Program-made: the position numbers and the translations under genes
Assembly (NCBI RefSeq): GCF_000208745.1
Contig: NC_030858.1
Span: forward strand, 23,142,315-23,206,314
DNA length: 64,000 nucleotides
Direction of reading: 5' to 3'
From: Theobroma cacao
Taxonomy: Eukaryota; Streptophyta; Magnoliopsida; Malvales; Malvaceae
Shown here: positions 58,546 through 64,000 of the stretch, in pieces
Layout of the letters: every line of letters begins with the position of its first letter
Numbering within the stretch: the stretch's first letter is position 1
The notes under the pieces: generated by a model
Seen by the model: only the letters and a program-made list of their open reading frames with translations
Databases searched by the model: none
What the model was told of the DNA's origin: nothing

Positions 58546-59069
58546 TTGGTTACCAAAAAATAACTTGCTAGGAGAAAATTTTTTCAGTGTAAAATATTTT
58601 ACAAAAAAAATTTAATGTTTTCAGTTGTTTGGATAAACCATCGAAGATATTTTCTATCATTTAGATCATCTTATGAAAAATATTTTCCATCATCATTGGT
58701 GGAGCTATTTGAGTGTTAAGATGATAAATAGGAGTTGATTACAAAGTGATGGTGTCATTTGGTTTTGACTAATTTGGGATCAAAATTAAGAATGGATATG
58801 AAAATGGCCAAAATTAATAATGATATTTTCCAAAACATTTAACCACATATTTATAATTAAAGTGAGCTCTAATTTTCAAAAATTTTCTATCTCATCATCT
58901 TTTTACCATAACATTATAAAAATATCAATATTTGTCAATTATGTTAGACATCCAAAACCTATACTTATGTGTATTTATCAAATAACAATCATTGAAATAT
59001 TTTTTTATTATAATTATTAGTAAGATTTATCATAATTCTATTTTATAGAATTATTTTAGTCCAATTTTG
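58546..59069. other. AT-rich DNA, possible MITE end
   Basis: Starts with CAGGGTTTGTTTGGTTACC at about 58535, a style seen at hAT MITE ends, and cuts the copia fragment. No matching opposite end was found. Confidence 0.3.
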
Positions 59070-60466
59070 TTATGAAATATTAGTTAAGTCCTAAATTTTC
59101 AATTATAATTAACTTATTTTTATTTGTTTTTATAATTAGTTTATTTTTAAGTGAGTTTTTTTAATTTTATGTTATTTCTTTTAATTTATTTATTATTTAT
59201 TAGTTTTTATATATTTTTTGTAGGAACTAAAGGAATTAGGCTTAATTTTGGAAAGTAAGGAGTTGAAAGACTAAGAAGTTTGTTTGCATATACTTCAATA
59301 TTTTGGCCATAACTCACACTATAAAACTTAAAATGATGCCATTCTTGAACCATTGGAAAGATAGAAGACAGAACTACAACTTTTATGCAGATCACTTTAC
59401 CCAGTTTTGCCTTGAAGATAGAGTAAATCATGTTGGAAAATAATTGAACGTACTATGTCGGGAATGAAAATTTGTAAAGACTGACAATTGATTTTTTGGG
59501 CTCTCATTACACTTTTAAGCCCAATTAAACCATAGGTCAAGTTGGGGAACTATAGGTTAAGTTTATTAGTATAAATAGGATATTTTAAGAACATTAAGGT
59601 AGATAACTTTTTGAGATTCAAGAAGTTAGATGTTGAGGCTGACACTTGGAGATAATGCGGCAAATATTTGTTTTGTTTTCTTCCTTGGCTTTTATTTTTC
59701 TTGATACTCTCAATGGTTGAAATTATTATAATGTTATTTGTCTTTGCGATTATGAGTAGCAAATTTTTTTTCTAGGATTGCAATTGAACTCACATGTAAT
59801 CTAAATTTTTAATCTCTTTCTTACTTATCTTTAATGGGATTTGAATTGTTTATTCCAGTTTATTCTCAATGCTTTTAATTGCTTAGCCACCAATTAAATT
59901 GATTTAGGAACCTAAACAAACTTGGGAAAGGGAGTTTAGGGTAGACTAAAATCAAGATAGCATATGATCATATTAATTGATTTGCATATAGGATAGAGAT
60001 ATACTTATAGGCCATATGTAGCCAGGTTAGAGCCTGAACTTAATGAGTCTATTTTAATTTCAATTCACATAGGTATATATTATTTTGGTTAAAATAGATT
60101 ATTTTATAAGATGAGTCGGGAGACCCTTATAAATAATTTAGGACTCTAGGTTAGCAATTCAACTCATTGAAATAAGTTAAGGAAGAGTGATAAGATTTAG
60201 ATGAAGTGTGAAAGATATTGTAATCCTAAGCTTGTTTTATTTGATATTTTCTCAAGTTATTATTATTTTGATTTTTTCTTGTTGGTTTAAATTTTAGTTA
60301 ATTAGTTTTAGTTAAGAAATTAATTTTGAGTGTTTGGATAAGATTAATTTGTTCTAATTTTAGTATTTAATAAAATTTTAGATCAATTCTCCATGTGATC
60401 GATACTCTGCTTGCTAATATACTGTCTATTTGATATGTATAGTTGCGTAGTAGAATTTTAATTGAC
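59070..60466 (+). mobile_element. Probable 5' LTR of a Ty3/gypsy Athila/Tat-type element
   Basis: The right border is fixed by the primer-binding site that follows (60474). The left border is approximate because the partner LTR is outside the window. No gene. Confidence 0.5.
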
Positions 60467-60473
60467 AAGTTTT

Positions 60474-60491
60474 TGGCATTGTTGCCGGGGA
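60474..60491 (+). other. Primer-binding site, tRNA-Asp type
   Basis: TGGCATTGTTGCCGGGGA differs at two bases from the TGGCGCCGTTGCCGGGGA site, complementary to the 3' end of tRNA-Asp, that Athila and Tat elements use. Confidence 0.8.
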
Positions 60492-60715
60492 ATTGTTTTT
60501 AGAATTTTTACTAATACTAATACCTAGCAATTTAGTTTTACTTCAAATTTTATTTTTCTTGCTTTAATATTGGATTTTGTTTGCTTGCAGATATCTTTAG
60601 TCATTGTATGCAAAGAAGAAACAACTTGAATCTTGTTTCTTTTGATCTTGAGATAGAAAGAACTTTCAGGAGACGTTGAAGGGAGAATTCGAAAGTTACA
60701 GCTTTAAATCAGACA

Positions 60716-63700
60716 ATGGCTGAGGATAACAATAAAATGGCAATAATGCCATTAATCTGGTTCCTAAAGCAAATAGAGCACTGCGGGATTATGCTGTTCC
60801 TCTTTTGCAAGGTTTGCACCAAAGCATTAGGAGACCTTCCATCAATGCGAATAATTTTAAAATTAAACCAGCTTACATTTAGATGATTCAGTCTTCAGTC
60901 TAGTTTTGTGGGTTACCTAGTGATGATCTTAATTCTCATTTGGTAAATTTTTCAGAGATTTGCGATACCTTTAAATACAATAGAGTAATTGATGATGCTA
61001 TTAGATTAAGATTGTTTCCGTTTTCTCTAAAGGATAAAGCAAAAAACTGGCTTAATTCACTACCCAATGGGTCTATCATTACTTGGGAGGACTTGACTCA
61101 AAAGTTTCTCGCAAAGTTCTTCCCGCCTGTAAAGACTGCAAAGATGAGGAATGATATCACCTCATTCACACAATTTGATGGTGAGTCCTTGTATGAAGCT
61201 TGAGAGAGTTTTAAAGAACTATTGAGAAGATGTCCACATCATGGGATTCCTGATTGGTTGCAAGTTCAGACATTCTACAATGGGTTGGTTGGCTCAATTA
61301 AAACCACAATTGATGCTGCTGCTGGGGGGGCATTAATGAGTAGGAATGCTGCAGATGCTTATAATTTGTTGGAAAAGATGGCTTCAAATAATTATCAATG
61401 TCTTTCAGAAAGGTCGGGTCCGAGAAAAGCTGTTGGAGCTTATGAAATTGATACACTTAACACCTTAACTGCTTAAGTGGCTACATAAGTGGCTACATTA
61501 TCTAAGAAGTTTTACATATTGGGAATTCATGCAGTTCAAAATTCATTTGTAGTCTGTGAGATGTGTGGAGATGGCCATTCAAATGATAAATGTCCATACA
61601 ATTTTGAATCAGTCCAGTTTATGGGGAACTTCAATAGACAGAAAAATAACTCGTATTTCAATACTCATAATCCTAGTTGGAGAAACCACCCTAACTTTTC
61701 ATGGAATAACAGTGCAGGGCCTTCAAATCCAAAACCCAACATACCTTCTAGTTTTCAACAACTAGCTAGACCACTAATTCTTGAAAAGAAGTCCCACATG
61801 GAAGAATTTCTCTTGCAATATATATCAAAGAATGATGCTATAATTCAAAGATATGGAGCATCCTTGAGAAATCTTGAAACCTAAGTGGGATAGCTTGCAA
61901 ATTCCATCAACAATAGACCTTAAGGTTCCTTACCTAGTGACACACAAATCAATCCTAAAGGTAAGGAACAATGCTAAACAATCACTTTAAAGAGTGGAAA
62001 AGAGATTGAAGGGGTGAATGAAAAAGTAGTTGAACCTGAGAATGAACATGTTGATAAGGGAGAAATGTGTGAGAATGAGATTGATATTGAACAAAAAGAA
62101 GATGACAAGGCTAAAACTCAAGGAACCTCTCAAGTCATCCATCCTCCACCACCTTTTCCCCAAAGGCTCCAAAAGCAAAAGCTTGAAAAACAATTTCAAA
62201 AGATCCTCGATGTCTTGAAGAAATTACACATAAATATTCCTTTTGCTAAAGCTTTGGAACAAATGCCCAACTATGTCAAGTTTTTGAAAGACATCTTCTC
62301 CAAAAAGAGAAAGCTAGGAGAGTTTGAAACTGTCTCCCTTACAGAAGAATGTAGTGTAATTCTCCAAAATAAACTGCCACAAAAACTCAAAGATCCAAGT
62401 AGTTTCATAATCCCTTGCACAATTGGTAATTTATTTTTTTGCAAAATCTTTGAGTGATTTAGGTGTAAGTATCAATTTAATACCTTGGTCAATTTTTGAG
62501 AAACTTGGTTTGGGGAAATGCAAACCCACTTTTGTTACTTTGCAACTGGCTGATCGTTCTTACGTGTACCCAAGGGGAATTATTGAAGATGTTCTTGTCA
62601 AGGTAGATAAATTTATTTTTCTAGTTGATTTTATAATTCTTGACATGGAAAAAGATAGGCAAATTCCAATCATCCTTGGGAGGCTGTTCTTAGCAACTGC
62701 TAAAGCTTTGATTGATGTGGAAAAAGGTGAGCTCACTTTGAGAGTTCAAGACCAATAGGTAACATTATATATTTTCAAAGCTTTAAAATTGCCTGTGACA
62801 TCTGAAGACTGGTTTTCTGTGAGTGCGGTAAATAACTTTACACATGATGTTTTCTTAGAAAAAAATCCCAATGATCCTCTTGAAGCATGTTTAGTTGCTA
62901 ACTCTGATAGGGATGATGATGAATTTATTAAATATTCAAATTTGTTAAATGCTCACTCCAGACTTAGAACTAATCATCAATTTGAGTCTTTAGATGTTTC
63001 AGCTTCTTTGATGCCAGCTTCTAAGCCCTCCATTTAGGAACCACCTACTTTGGAACTCAAACCTCTGCCTGCACACTTGAGGTATGCTTTTCTTGGAAAA
63101 TCTTCCACTCTTCCAGTTATTATTTATGTTGCTCTCACTAACATGCAAGAGGAGAAGTTATTGAGGACACTTAGAGAATTCAAGAAAGCAATAGGGTGCA
63201 CCATAGTTGATATTAAGGGAATTAGCCCTTCTGTTTGCATGCACAAAATTCTGCTTGAAGAAAATCACAAAGCCACCATCGAATAGCAAAGAAGATTGAA
63301 TCCCATCATGAAAGAAGTAGTTAAGAAGGAAATCATCAAGTGGTTGGATGTTGGAATAATTTATCCTATCTCTGATAGCTCATGGCTAAGTCTAGTTCAA
63401 TGTGTTCCTAAGAAAGGAGGAATGACTGTGGTTGCCAATGACAATAATGAGCTCATTCCAAAAAAAACTGTGACTAGGTGGAGAGTTTGCATGGACTATC
63501 GCAAGCTTAAAAAAGCTACAAGGAAAGATCACTTCCCTCTTCCATTCATTGATCAATTGTTGGATCGCTTGGCTAGTAAGGAATATTATTACTTTCTAGA
63601 TGGTTATTCTAATTATAACCAAATTGCTATTGCTCTTGAAGATCAAGAAAATACTACATTTACATGTCCTTCTGGCACCTTTGCTTTTAGAAGAATGCCA

Positions 63701-64000
63701 TTTGGATTATGTAATGCATCTGTCACCTTTCAGAGATGTATGATGGCCATATTGACAGACATGATGGATAAATGTTTGGAGGTATTTATGGATTATTTTT
63801 TTTGTCTTTGGAAATAATTTTGATGATTGTCTCTTAAATCTTGCTAGGGTACTTAAGAGATGTGAAGAAACAAATTTGGTACTCAACTGGGAGAAATGTC
63901 ACTTCATGGTGCGAGAAGGTATTGTCCTTGGGCACAAGATCTCTAGTAGCTGTATTGAGGTAGATAAAGCAAAAATTGAAACAATTGAGATATTACCACC
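60716..64000 (+). pseudogene. Decayed gag-pol of an Athila/Tat-type gypsy element, cut by window end
   Basis: In order: gag capsid (60940-61476; AKNWLNSLP, FLAKFFPP), zinc knuckle CEMCGDGHSNDKC (61550-61590), protease (DLGVSINLIP at about 62455, then PIILGRLFLATA), and reverse transcriptase (63296 on; CMDYRKL, FLDGYSNYNQIAIA, RRMPFGLCNA). Stop codons lie at about 61202, 61474, 61882, 62755, 63034 and 63284, with frameshifts near 62440 and 63800. The RT active site, normally MDDF, reads MDYF. After 63800 the frame continues as LARVLKRCEETNLVLNWEKCHF. RNase H, integrase and the 3' LTR are beyond the window. Not functional. Confidence 0.9.

Overview
This window is nuclear DNA from a flowering plant, almost certainly a eudicot and probably a rosid. 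The evidence is AT-rich intergenic DNA, spliced genes with GT..AG introns, plant-specific gene families and a dense plant-type transposon load. I cannot name the species. The sequence is a draft assembly: there is a 57-base N gap at 25440-25496 and single N bases at 2732 and 27849.

Five spliced protein genes could be rebuilt exon by exon with consistent phases. In order they are: an IQM2-like IQ-motif calmodulin-binding protein (minus strand, 3269-5818 coding), TFIID subunit TAF7 (minus, 21893-24820), an SR splicing factor of the SCL30A/SCL33 type (plus, 28783-31975), a GPI-type GH17 beta-1,3-glucanase with an X8 domain (plus, 34946-41350), and the E2 variant COP10 (plus, 42185-47059). They are housekeeping or signalling genes and do not form one pathway. 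From memory of Arabidopsis loci, their relatives sit in two duplicated blocks: IQM2, SCL30A, GH17 and COP10 near At3g1355x-At3g13600, and TAF7 next to SCL33 at At1g55300/At1g55310. The window therefore appears to keep the order that existed before duplication and gene loss.

Between the genes the DNA is mostly mobile elements in several layers. At 1-3050 there is a broken inverted copy of the IQM2 first coding exon, a short SINE-like copy and a PIF/Harbinger-type non-autonomous element with TTA target duplications. From 6.8 to 21.8 kb I see no gene; it holds a decayed hAT transposase, hAT-like MITEs, a near-perfect hairpin and several SINE copies. Between TAF7 and SCL30A lies a 589-bp TIR element with 5-bp target duplications and GC-rich hairpins at its centre. 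COP10 intron 2 carries a complete non-autonomous copia-type LTR element.

From 47 kb to the right edge it is all transposons. A decayed PIF/Harbinger element (about 48.2-57.0 kb) carries both a SANT/Myb-like ORF and a HARBI1-type transposase, and is interrupted by a SINE in its terminal repeat and by two copia-type LTR insertions. Next come two tandem copies of a copia RNase H fragment, then the LTR, gag, protease and RT of a decayed Ty3/gypsy element of the Athila/Tat type that runs off the window.

The most interesting observations are: a family of tiny tRNA-derived SINEs with long target duplications; the GAAG-rich conserved-type regulatory stretch in the SCL30A intron; the possible second C terminus of the GH17 protein through intron retention; the IQM2 exon fragment; and the nested Harbinger element.
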